A stretch of 64,000 bases of DNA, taken from NCBI RefSeq assembly GCF_001544535.1, contig NZ_FCON02000034.1, forward strand, positions 1 through 64,000, written 5' to 3'. Source of the DNA: Caballeronia choica. Its GTDB lineage: Bacteria; Pseudomonadota; Gammaproteobacteria; Burkholderiales; Burkholderiaceae. Both the position numbers and the translations under genes were made by a program. Position 1 is the first letter of the stretch; the number at the start of each line of letters is the position of its first letter. The notes under the pieces were generated by a model. The model saw only the letters and a program-made list of their open reading frames with translations. It searched no databases and was not told the origin of the DNA. Below, piece by piece: positions 8,896-16,275 of this stretch.

Positions 8896-9807
8896 TTATT
8901 CCCAGGTCTTGGCGAGGGAGAGGATGGCGTCGCGCAGGTAGTCGATCAGCGCCTGCGTCGACGGCGACGGATAGCGGTTCGGCAAGGTCACGATGTAGAG
9001 CGTGTTCTGCTGCCCGGCGACCCGGTACGCCGGCAGGATCTGCACGAGACCCTGGCTCGTGGCCGCATGCGGCACGTACACCGGCAAGAGACCGATGCCC
9101 ATGCCCTGGCATACCGCATCGGCGAGAAACGGATAGTCCGACGACTGCAATGCGGGTTGCATCGTGATCGTGTGGACATCGGCTTCGTTTTGCCGGTGGA
9201 TCAACTCGACCGTGAGACGCATCCCGGGGTAGGGCGACGCGATGAGCGTCTGCCGTTCGAGGTCGGCGGGATGGTCGATCGGGCCGCGCTCGGCCACATA
9301 GTCCGACGACGCGTACAGGTTCCAGTCGATCGAGCAGATGTTGCGGGCCACGTAATCGAGCGGCGGCGTGGACGTGATGCGCACGGCGACATCGACTTCG
9401 GCGGCGATCAGGTCCTCGATGCGATTGTTGAACGTCACGTTGAGCGTGATGCCGGGATGCGCGCGCGCGAATTCCAGCAGCTTCGAACCGATGAACATCC
9501 GGCCAAAGCCGGTCGGCACGCTGATGCGCACGCGTCCGCGCAGCGTGTGGCCGAGACTGTCGATCGACGCGCGCGCCGTGCCGAGGTCTTCGAGCATGCG
9601 CTGGCCGCAGTCGTAGAGCGTGTGTCCGGCCTGCGTGAGTTCGAAACTGCGGGTGGAGCGGCGCAGCAACTGCGCGCCGGTTTCCCGTTCGAGCAGTTTC
9701 AGCCGCTGGCTGATGTTCGAGCGCGTCATGCCGAGCTTGCGCGCGGCCGCGCTCAGGCTGCGCGAATCGACGATCTCGACGAACAGGCCGATCAGGTTCA
9801 GGTCCAT
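8896..9807 (-). CDS. LysR-family transcriptional regulator
   Basis: This 303-residue regulator has the N-terminal winged helix-turn-helix SLSAAARKLGMTRSNISQRLKLLERETGAQLLRRSTRSFELT (given here in outline, residues 17-55) and a C-terminal periplasmic-binding-protein-like effector domain beginning at about residue 88 (RGRVRISVPTGFGR). It lies directly upstream of, and in the same direction as, the CoA-catabolic genes, so it is probably their inducer-responsive regulator and may be co-transcribed with them. LysR genes are more often divergent from their targets, so this tandem layout is slightly unusual. The effector is unknown. Confidence 0.9.
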   Translation of the reverse strand: MDLNLIGLFVEIVDSRSLSAAARKLGMTRSNISQRLKLLERETGAQLLRRSTRSFELTQAGHTLYDCGQRMLEDLGTARASIDSLGHTLRGRVRISVPTGFGRMFIGSKLLEFARAHPGITLNVTFNNRIEDLIAAEVDVAVRITSTPPLDYVARNICSIDWNLYASSDYVAERGPIDHPADLERQTLIASPYPGMRLTVELIHRQNEADVHTITMQPALQSSDYPFLADAVCQGMGIGLLPVYVPHAATSQGLVQILPAYRVAGQQNTLYIVTLPNRYPSPSTQALIDYLRDAILSLAKTWE

Positions 9808-10129
9808 GGTTTGTCAAATCGAACTGGACAGATGCGGCTATGTTAGGGGGATTGTCGCGGGGTGGATAGCGGGGAAGGGCGCCGGCGGGCGCGGGACGCG
9901 ACTCCGGGACCGCGTCGCGACTGCGCTGGAAGCGAGCATCCCCCCATCGGACCAGCCGACACCCCCCTTCAAGTCCCTGCGTCAGTAGGGCTGTGGAATC
10001 GACGGCGCGAATCTAATCTCACATTCAGACGCATCTGATTCCTGATCGCGTTCCGGCCGATGTCCCGGCCAGACGCAGTCGATTCGAGTCCATCTTTCCG
10101 CCGAAACCCCTCTTGCGAGGTAACCGATC
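9808..10129. other. Intergenic stretch, no gene seen
   Basis: These 322 bases hold no convincing frame with a ribosome site on either strand. Near the lysR start, a TTGACA word lies 6-11 bases before the ATG on the minus strand. The rest is a C-rich segment followed by the leader of the small gene at 10130. No terminator-like hairpin with a T-run was found. Confidence 0.5.
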
Positions 10130-10333
10130 ATGACCCTCTCAATCTGGCTGACCGCTATCGCGGTAGCGCTCGCGGCAACCTGCACGATTGCGTTCGCCCT
10201 CCCGATGTCCGCGGAAGAAGAGTTGAATCGCGCGACGGCATCCGAGGCGATTCTCGATGTCGACCTTCCCGCGCTGCCGCACTGGCTCGCGGCGTCGGCA
10301 CCGGCAGCTTCGCCGTGCGACTCCCGCGACTGA
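10130..10333 (+). CDS. Small secreted or membrane-anchored protein, unknown function
   Basis: The protein has 67 residues. The first about 24 (MTLSIWLTAIAVALAATCTIAFALP) form a typical signal peptide or single transmembrane helix, followed by a short polar tail ending in CDSRD. TGCGAGGTAACCGATC precedes the ATG, giving a usable GAGG ribosome site. No motif identifies a function. It stands alone between lysR and a minus-strand hypothetical gene. It could be spurious, but the start context and the hydrophobic N-terminus favour a real gene. Confidence 0.5.
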   Translation: MTLSIWLTAIAVALAATCTIAFALPMSAEEELNRATASEAILDVDLPALPHWLAASAPAASPCDSRD

Positions 10334-10481
10334 CCGGCACCGAGCAGCTTCCGCGCCAAGCCTTTTCCGCTCAACGTATTGCCGGATTCCCACGCCCGAT
10401 ATCCACAGGTTTAAGCACAGAAACTGTGGATAAATGCGGCACTGCACCGATTGCCCACAGTCCCGCCTTCATCGCCCGTGC

Positions 10482-10796
10482 TCAGGCGCTTTTATGTTGA
10501 GCGTCGCCCTGTTTAGGCTCATCGGCCAACGCGGGGAAAAACGCATTCCAGGCGGCGCGAACGCCTTCGGCCGCCGTCGCTTCGGCATCGATGTTTTCGG
10601 TCTCGCCGGACTGCGACGGATCAGCCGACAGTCCCCTCCAATGGGTAAAAACGAGCGCCGGCTTTTCGGTCCAGTCGCCGTCGGCGAATTTCGAGAACGC
10701 CGTCTCGCCGCTCGAAAGCTGGACTTCGTACCAGCCTGCGCGTACGGGCGCGTATTCTTCGAGCGGGAACCACGCGGTCGATTCGATTTCCATCAT
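10482..10796 (-). CDS. Hypothetical protein of 104 residues
   Basis: The N-terminal half (TAWFPLEEYAPVRAGWYEVQLSSGETAFSKFADGDW) has the look of a small beta-sheet domain with conserved Trp and Tyr, as in proteins annotated only as Burkholderia hypotheticals. The C-terminal third is acidic and low in structure. CCGGAGGCGA lies just before a double ATG, a strong ribosome site, so the gene is likely real. It is a soluble cytoplasmic protein with no predicted membrane segment; its function is not recognised. Confidence 0.65.
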   Translation of the reverse strand: MMEIESTAWFPLEEYAPVRAGWYEVQLSSGETAFSKFADGDWTEKPALVFTHWRGLSADPSQSGETENIDAEATAAEGVRAAWNAFFPALADEPKQGDAQHKSA

Positions 10797-10900
10797 TCGC
10801 CTCCGGGATAAGGTCGCAACGGTAGAACAGCATTTTTTGTTCCACTTTTGTCTGCCTTGATGCCGGCGCGCCTGGCCGGAACACGAGCCACCTTCCGCGC

Positions 10901-10930
10901 CAAAAAAGAAAGCCCGCGCTGGGCGGGCTT
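10901..10930 (-). terminator. Rho-independent terminator (stronger in the minus direction)
   Basis: An 8-bp stem AAGCCCGC/GCGGGCTT (10910-10917 with 10923-10930) has a 5-base loop. On the minus strand it is followed by TTCTTTTTTG; on the plus strand only by CCTTTTG. No annotated minus-strand gene ends just upstream of it; the nearest minus-strand unit is the small RNA region 11131-11226. Confidence 0.6.
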
Positions 10931-11130
10931 CCTTTTGAAATGAGGCGGGGCGGAAACAGGCGGCGTACCTTCCGGCCTTCCCGCTTTCACCCCGTTTGCG
11001 GTCTCATGTCTTCACACAGACCACGAATACAGAATAGGCCATTCATCGCCAGGAGGCGAATTTTTTTGCGATGACCGGGATGGCGTAGGCGCGGTGTGAT
11101 CCCGTCTTGCGCACGAGGGAAATTGAGCCC

Positions 11131-11160
11131 AAAAAAAAGCCCGCTCTCGATGAGCGGGCT
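11131..11160 (-). terminator. Rho-independent terminator of the small RNA candidate
   Basis: On the minus strand there is a perfect 9-bp stem AGCCCGCTC/GAGCGGGCT (11160-11152 with 11146-11138), a five-base loop and an uninterrupted run of eight T residues (11138-11131). This is one of the clearest intrinsic terminators in the window. Confidence 0.88.
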
Positions 11161-11192
11161 GAATCCATATCGGTTGAGACATGGAGGAGACA
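11131..11192 (-). ncRNA. Putative small regulatory RNA, about 62 nt
   Basis: A strong promoter (11199-11226) and a strong intrinsic terminator (11131-11160) on the minus strand bracket about 62 nt with no open frame of note. The predicted 5' part contains CUCCUCC, complementary to Shine-Dalgarno sequences, next to a small hairpin (UCCAU paired with AUGGA). The terminator stem with its U-tract follows, as in Hfq-dependent small RNAs. It sits 31 bp beyond the stop of the cytochrome c gene. The promoter, not read-through, is the likely source of the transcript. Identity with a named Burkholderia small RNA was not established. Confidence 0.72.
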
Positions 11193-11198
11193 GGAGTA

Positions 11199-11226
11199 AG
11201 TATAAACCCTTAAAACCTCCTGTCAA
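11199..11226 (-). promoter_or_regulatory. Sigma70 promoter of the small RNA candidate
   Basis: On the minus strand a consensus TTGACA (11226-11221), a 16-base spacer and TATACT (11204-11199) predict transcription starting near 11192. The whole element is framed by an inverted repeat GACAGGAG/CTCCTGTC, which could be a regulator site. Confidence 0.8.
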
Positions 11227-11256
11227 CACTTTTTGTCTCGATTTAGTTTGCGTTCG

Positions 11257-11571
11257 TCACGGATGGCCCAGGCTGTGATAGAACGCGGCGAGATTCGCGA
11301 TATCGGCGTCGGACAAGGGTTTCACCATCATCGACATCATCTCGTTCTGCCGCGCGCCGGACTTGAAGTCGTTCAGCGCCTTCACCAGATAATCCTCGTT
11401 CTGGCCCGCCAGATTGGGCGCTTCCGGAATCTTCGCGATCCCGTCGAGGCCGTGACACGCCTGGCATTGCACGGCCTTCGCGCGCCCGGCCTTCACGTCG
11501 GCGGCGAACGAAACGCTGCTCGCCGCGCACCCGGCGGCCAGCGCCGCCGCGGCGATCATCGTCGTCTTCAT
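11257..11571 (-). CDS. Periplasmic class I cytochrome c
   Basis: The 104 residues carry a signal peptide (MKTTMIAAAALAAGCAASSVSFAA), the heme motif CQACH (residues ~36-40) and, near the C-terminus, the axial Met candidate in NEMMSMMVKPLSDADIANLAAF. It begins 11 bases after the stop of the quinoprotein dehydrogenase gene, with GAGGCGGC as the ribosome site. It is therefore very probably that enzyme's electron acceptor in the periplasm. A small-RNA promoter and terminator follow the gene at once. Confidence 0.9.
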   Translation of the reverse strand: MKTTMIAAAALAAGCAASSVSFAADVKAGRAKAVQCQACHGLDGIAKIPEAPNLAGQNEDYLVKALNDFKSGARQNEMMSMMVKPLSDADIANLAAFYHSLGHP

Positions 11572-11582
11572 CGGATGCCGCC

Positions 11583-12848
11583 TCATTTGCCCGAGTAGGA
11601 GATGCGATAGATCGCGCCGTCGAAGTCGTCCGACACGAGCAGCGACCCGTCCTGCAATTGCTGGACGTCCACCGGCCGGCCCATGTATTCGCCCGACGGA
11701 GTGAGCCAGCCTTCGGCGAACACTTCCGTCTCGCCGGCGGTTCCGTCGTCCTTGATCGGCGTGTACATGATGCGCGCGCCGATCGGCTTCGTGCGATTCC
11801 ACGAGCCGTGTTCAGCGTCGAAGATGCCGCCCTGGTACTTCGCGGGGAACATCTTGCCGGTGTAGAACGACATGCCGAGGTCCGCCGCATGCGCGGCGAA
11901 CTCGACCGCCGGGAACACGAGGCCCGCCGGCGGCGTGGCATCCTTGTACTCGGCCGTGCGCACCTTGCCGCCGCCGTACCACGGGAAGCCGAAGTTTTCG
12001 CCGGCCTTCGTCGCGTGGTCGAGTTCGCCGGGCGGGGTGTCGTCGCCCATGCCGTCGACCTGGTTATCCGTGAACCACAGCGTCTTGTCCTTCGGATTGA
12101 AGTCGAGGCCGACCGAATTGCGCACGCCATGCGCATAGACCTCGCGGTTCTTGCCGTCCGTGTCCATGCGGATGATGCCCGCGAGCCCGTTCTTGTCGAG
12201 TTCGGCGAGCTTGTCCTTCGGCGGCACGTTCCACGGCTGACCGAGCGTGATGTAGAGCTTCTTGTCCGGCCCGATGCGGCAGGTGCGCGCACCGTGGTTG
12301 AAGCTCTCGAACTGCGTCGGGATCAGCTTGCCCTGCGGCACGACGACCGCCGCCGCCACGTCCGGCCCGCCTTCGCCGAAGAACTGCGCCGCCGGGAACG
12401 CCAGCACGCGATTCTGCTCGACCACGTACAGCACGCCGTCCGGCGAGAAGCACACGCCGTTCGGCACCTTGAAGGTCACCGAACTCGCGAACGCGACGAC
12501 ATCGTCGGCGACGCGGCGCTTCGTGCGGTCCGTCACCTGCCACACGCGCGACTTGCGCGTGCCGACGAACACGACGCCCGTCGACGGCTCGATCGCCATG
12601 TGGCGCGCGTCGGGCACGACCGCGTAGAGCTCGATCTTGAAGCCGGGCGGCAGCTTGATCGACTTGAGGTTTTCGCGCAGCGCGTCGGCGCGCTGGCCAG
12701 TTTGCGGCACCTGCTCGGCGGGCGCGGTGTTGCCCGTCTGCTTGAAGTTCGAAAGCGCGTTGACGTTGTCCTGCGCCGCGTAGGCGGACGGCTGGCCGGC
12801 CAGGACGGCACCGATCGCGAAAGGCAAAAGCTTGAGTGCTGGTTTCAT
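11583..12848 (-). CDS. Sorbosone dehydrogenase-like PQQ-dependent sugar dehydrogenase
   Basis: This 421-residue protein has a signal peptide (ends near PSAYAAQ), so it acts in the periplasm. It shows the soluble glucose/sorbosone dehydrogenase beta-propeller pattern: LPPGFKIELYAVVPDARHMAIEPSTG, PNGVCFSPDGVLYVVEQNRV, SFNHGARTCRIGPDKKLYITLGQPWN, YAHGVRNSVGLDF, FTDNQVDGMGDDTPPGEL. Family enzymes oxidise sugars or aldoses with PQQ and pass electrons to a cytochrome, matching the gene encoded directly downstream. The true substrate and even PQQ use are not certain from sequence. It starts at MKPALKLLPF, with AAGGAGACAAGCAG before the ATG. Confidence 0.85.
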   Translation of the reverse strand: MKPALKLLPFAIGAVLAGQPSAYAAQDNVNALSNFKQTGNTAPAEQVPQTGQRADALRENLKSIKLPPGFKIELYAVVPDARHMAIEPSTGVVFVGTRKSRVWQVTDRTKRRVADDVVAFASSVTFKVPNGVCFSPDGVLYVVEQNRVLAFPAAQFFGEGGPDVAAAVVVPQGKLIPTQFESFNHGARTCRIGPDKKLYITLGQPWNVPPKDKLAELDKNGLAGIIRMDTDGKNREVYAHGVRNSVGLDFNPKDKTLWFTDNQVDGMGDDTPPGELDHATKAGENFGFPWYGGGKVRTAEYKDATPPAGLVFPAVEFAAHAADLGMSFYTGKMFPAKYQGGIFDAEHGSWNRTKPIGARIMYTPIKDDGTAGETEVFAEGWLTPSGEYMGRPVDVQQLQDGSLLVSDDFDGAIYRISYSGK

Positions 12849-13002
12849 CTGCTTGTCTCCTTGAAGGCTTCGTTATTGAAGACTGCAACTGCGGAAAAAA
12901 CGGGATGTGCGAATGACGGCGGCGAATCGAAACGGCGGCGGGTCGGGCTGGATTAATCTTAGGATAGGTATCGCCGATGTTGAAAGCGCGTACACAAGGC
13001 GA

Positions 13003-13776
13003 TCATTTCGTGCCGTCGAACAAGAACGCGTCCGAGCGGTCCTGGCCTGGGAGTGCGGCGAGCAAGCGGGCGCCGTCAAGCACGGCATGACCGGAAGCGG
13101 TCGTGCCGGCTTGCGGGCACGGCGCGGGACCGAACGTGATCGACACGTCGTAGGCGTTCACGCCCGTATGCGGCGCGACGGTTCCCCTGAACACGCAACC
13201 GATTCCGGTCGTGCCGGCGAGGAAGCCGTCGTCGGTGACGGTGAGCTTCGCGTTGGTCGAGCCTCGCATCGAGCCGCCGCGGCCGCTGTAGAGGCCCGCG
13301 ATGGTTGCGCGTGCGGGTGCGGCGCCGAGCATCTGGTCGGAGGCGGCGGAGAACGTGACGCTTTCGGCGCCGGCCGACTTGGTGGTGATCGCGCCGGTCA
13401 CGGCCGGCGCGCGGGAGAAATTGGCGTCGAACGTGACGGGCGACGCCGTGTGCATGCGCAAGCTGTAGTTTTGCGCGGTGGCGCTGCTGAATTGCCCGGT
13501 GGCGGACTGGGCGCCGTTGTTCGCGACGACCACGCCGGCGACTCCACTCTTCCCCGAAGCTGCATCGCCGTAGAACAGATAGGCGGTGCCGTCGAAGAGC
13601 ATCAGGAGAATGGCGTTGGCGTGCGTCGAGACGGTTCCCTTGTAGACGCCGCCGGATGGGAGTGTCGTCGTGCCTGCGGGGGTGGCGGGCTGGAGTGTCT
13701 GGCCGGTCGAGCAGGCGGTCAGGGCGACGCAGAGAATGGAGAGAGCGGTACTGCACAAACACGCGGTCTTCTTCAT
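13003..13776 (-). CDS. Lipoprotein of unknown function
   Basis: This 257-residue protein has a lipoprotein signal (MKKTACLCSTALSILCVALTAC) with lipobox LTAC and mature Cys22. The rest is rich in Ala, Gly, Thr and Ser with repeated beta-strand-like stretches (GVYKGTVSTHANAILLMLFDGTAYLFYGD, GAITTKSAGAESVTFS, VFRGTVAPHTGVNAYDVSITFG). This is typical of small beta-barrel-like lipoproteins seen across Burkholderia. A long upstream extension is in frame but lacks a signal. It lies 275 bp downstream of the Tle1-like gene on the same strand, but nothing in the sequence shows an immunity role. Confidence 0.78.
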   Translation of the reverse strand: MKKTACLCSTALSILCVALTACSTGQTLQPATPAGTTTLPSGGVYKGTVSTHANAILLMLFDGTAYLFYGDAASGKSGVAGVVVANNGAQSATGQFSSATAQNYSLRMHTASPVTFDANFSRAPAVTGAITTKSAGAESVTFSAASDQMLGAAPARATIAGLYSGRGGSMRGSTNAKLTVTDDGFLAGTTGIGCVFRGTVAPHTGVNAYDVSITFGPAPCPQAGTTASGHAVLDGARLLAALPGQDRSDAFLFDGTK

Positions 13777-14051
13777 CGTGGCCTCGCGGTGCGTTCGACT
13801 CCTGGGGCTGCCACTCCGGCGTTCTCGCTGTAGAAGCGCCGCTGGCCGCCGCATGTGCGTTCCGCTCAACCCCGAGCGGCTTGCGGGTCCGAAGAAACGC
13901 ATGCGTGTCTGGTATAGACCGTCCGTCGATGCAGGTCAAGGATGCGCTTAACTAATTGGGCCGTCGGGCGGAGAGTCTTTGCGGACTGACGATCGGAAGC
14001 AGGACAAATCGAACATGGCTCGACGAGTCGGACGTGCGCCGCTCGCCTCCC

Positions 14052-15248
14052 TCAATCCACCCAAACCAGATTCGTCCCAAGTTCCTGCGCGAGCGCCGAC
14101 GGCAAGTACTTCAGCGTCACCGCAACGCGCTGCCCGCTTTTCGGATCGATGCCCATCCGGTGCGCGATCGAGATGTGCGCGCCAATCTCGTTGGGAAAGG
14201 GGATCGGCGAGCGCGGTCCCTTCGGGAGAAGCGAGAAGGGCAGCTCGGTCCAGGGCTCATGTCCGACGCCGAGGAAGTCGGGCTTGAGCGGCCACGGTTG
14301 CGGCTTGACGTGCAGCCCGATGGCCGGCGCGCTGAGCTGCTCCAGCATCCATTGGCACGTAATGTCCGAAAGCCGCGCCTCGGCGTCCGGATACCCGCCG
14401 CCGACATCCGAATGCGAGCCCGCGAAAAGCACCTGTGTGATGCCGTCGCGCTTGTCCCAGAATGTAGGCGTGAAATCGGCGCGCTGTTCATCGAGACTGA
14501 TCGCGTGCACGCCGAACTCGACCTTGTTGCTGAGCGCGGTATCGGCGAAGCGGAAGACGTCGATGTCCGAGCCGTTGGCGCCCAGATAGAGCGGAATGCC
14601 GAGCGCGCCGACGGTATCCCAGACGCCGATTGCCTTGATGGTGTCGACGGGAAGCGTGTCGTCGGGCTGAACGGGGTCGAACGCGAAGTGCGGCAGGCGT
14701 CGGACCAGCGCATCGAAAACGCCGATGAGACCGCCCACGTTCCGGGCTTGCACCCGCGCCGCGCGATGCCGGCGCCACGCGTTGATGCCGAGCTGGTACG
14801 CCTGCTCCTTGTCCGCGGGATCGTATTTCGCCCGGTTCAGCACGCCGACGTCGGCAAGCATGCCGCCAAGCGCCCGCACGGTATACGCGCCGCGCGAAAA
14901 GCCGATCAGGATGATCGAGTCGCCCGGCTCGTAGTTGCGCGAGACGAACGTGTAGCCCCGCACGATGCGCGCGATGATGCCGTCGCCAAAGGCGCCGCCG
15001 AGCAGCTTGATCGCGATGTTGCGCGAATCGCCGACGCCATGCAGGTACTTCGCGACCTGCCCGTTCGGGCCGCTTTCCGCGATTTCCTGCTCGGATGCGA
15101 GCAGCGCGGTGTCGAGGCTGTGATCGCCGGTGAGCGCGCAGAAGAGCTTCCAGACGTTCGTCGTGTCCGGAGTTCCGTCGTCGTCGCTGTCCTTGAAGTT
15201 GGGGCCGCCCCAGGTGCCGTCGGCGCAAAAGACGATATTTTTTGGCAT
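14052..15248 (-). CDS. DUF2235 alpha/beta hydrolase, Tle1-like phospholipase
   Basis: This 398-residue protein begins PKNIVFCADGTWGGPN, followed by the lipase elbow GFSRGAY (GxSxG, Ser the nucleophile) and GSHSDVGGGYPD carrying the catalytic Asp candidate. This is the DUF2235 pattern of T6SS Tle1 phospholipase A2 effectors and related housekeeping hydrolases. GGAAGG before the ATG at 15248 decides the start. No VgrG, PAAR, Tap adaptor or ankyrin-type immunity gene is adjacent, so an effector role is only a possibility. It appears to be a single-gene unit. Confidence 0.8.
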   Translation of the reverse strand: MPKNIVFCADGTWGGPNFKDSDDDGTPDTTNVWKLFCALTGDHSLDTALLASEQEIAESGPNGQVAKYLHGVGDSRNIAIKLLGGAFGDGIIARIVRGYTFVSRNYEPGDSIILIGFSRGAYTVRALGGMLADVGVLNRAKYDPADKEQAYQLGINAWRRHRAARVQARNVGGLIGVFDALVRRLPHFAFDPVQPDDTLPVDTIKAIGVWDTVGALGIPLYLGANGSDIDVFRFADTALSNKVEFGVHAISLDEQRADFTPTFWDKRDGITQVLFAGSHSDVGGGYPDAEARLSDITCQWMLEQLSAPAIGLHVKPQPWPLKPDFLGVGHEPWTELPFSLLPKGPRSPIPFPNEIGAHISIAHRMGIDPKSGQRVAVTLKYLPSALAQELGTNLVWVD

Positions 15249-15423
15249 GTGACCTTCCACCGTTGCAGGTTTGAGCTGTCGCGGCGTCGGCGTACGAACG
15301 AGGCCGTCGGCTTAGTATCGTAGACGCTGGGGGAAGGGGTTCAAGCTCGATGTGGCCGTACGTGAGCGCGCGTCATGCGCGCCCGCCGCGCACGACGAAC
15401 GACGGCGAAGGCCGCCGGGCCGA

Positions 15424-15789
15424 TCAGTCGGCTATCCGCTTGTCGGCGAGCGCGCGCCGGCAGTCGTCGAATACGCGCGAAACCAGCACCGATTCGTAGT
15501 TGAGGTCGTCGCTCTCGAGGATTTCTTCGACGGCGTCGAGGGCCCAATCCGCGTTCACGCATCCGACGTGCTGCATCGCAACGCGTTCCGCAATCGCCGA
15601 CAGCCTCGCGACGACCAGCCAGTCGGCCTGTCGCTTGTGCCGGTCGAGCCATTTGCGTGCGGCCTGCACGAAGAAGGCCGGCGTGGGCCACGACTCGTTC
15701 AGGTAGTAGTTGCCGAGGCTGCCGCAAGTGAGCCAGCAGAGCAGTTCAATCCGGTCGCGCGGGCTGAGTTGGTGACGTACATCATTCAT
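15424..15789 (-). CDS. Hypothetical protein, about 121 residues
   Basis: Starting at MNDVRHQLSPRDRIELLCWLTCGSLGNYYLN, the protein is helical, rich in Trp, Arg and Asp, and has no signal or membrane helix. A GTG at 15840 in the same frame would add 17 residues; neither start has a strong ribosome site. The even helical content and Burkholderia-like composition support coding. Function is not recognised. Confidence 0.6.
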   Translation of the reverse strand: MNDVRHQLSPRDRIELLCWLTCGSLGNYYLNESWPTPAFFVQAARKWLDRHKRQADWLVVARLSAIAERVAMQHVGCVNADWALDAVEEILESDDLNYESVLVSRVFDDCRRALADKRIAD

Positions 15790-15942
15790 GGCGGCACTCA
15801 CGAAGACGATTGACGTTGCCGATAAGATCGTTTCCCTCACGAAAACAATATCAGATCATTTTGCATCGCGGAACATGCAAAACCGCTAAATGATCGGCGT
15901 GCGTGCGGCTCGCCTTGTTTCTCGAACGAAATCCGTACGCCG

Positions 15943-16167
15943 TCACGACGAAGCGGCTTCGTCGCACCACTCGATCGCCCAGATTCGCGCGCAGTGAAGG
16001 GCGTCGGACTCGTTTTCGAAGGCGTCGAGTTCACCGGAGTGGTGCGTCTCGACGTGCGCGCGGCCGGTTGCGGGCGAGCGCGTGATCGTGGCGTGCGCGT
16101 AAAAGCTGCCGTCGTCGTCGTGCCGGGCGCGGCAGTCGATGTGCCACGCCTTGTAGTCGAATCGCAT
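15943..16167 (-). CDS. Small conserved protein (DUF6566-like), 74 residues
   Basis: The sequence MRFDYKAWHIDCRARHDDDG then SFYAHATITR, ALHCARIWAIEWCDE near the end, has the layout of a small beta-beta-beta-alpha fold. A second protein in this window (61839-62063) has the same length and the same spaced positions: DGSFxA, an H/LDxF segment, xxAL and a closing WAxEWxD. The two look like paralogues of one Burkholderia family. CACGGAGACACCC before the ATG is a good ribosome site. Function is unknown. Confidence 0.7.
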   Translation of the reverse strand: MRFDYKAWHIDCRARHDDDGSFYAHATITRSPATGRAHVETHHSGELDAFENESDALHCARIWAIEWCDEAASS

Positions 16168-16275
16168 GGGTGTCTCCGTGGGTCACGAAAATCCTAGCAT
16201 GGCGACGGGCGATGCTGGGGTCGTGCGTTGACGCGCTGCGGAGCGTAATGCGCCAATCGGGATCGAAGCGCCGGG

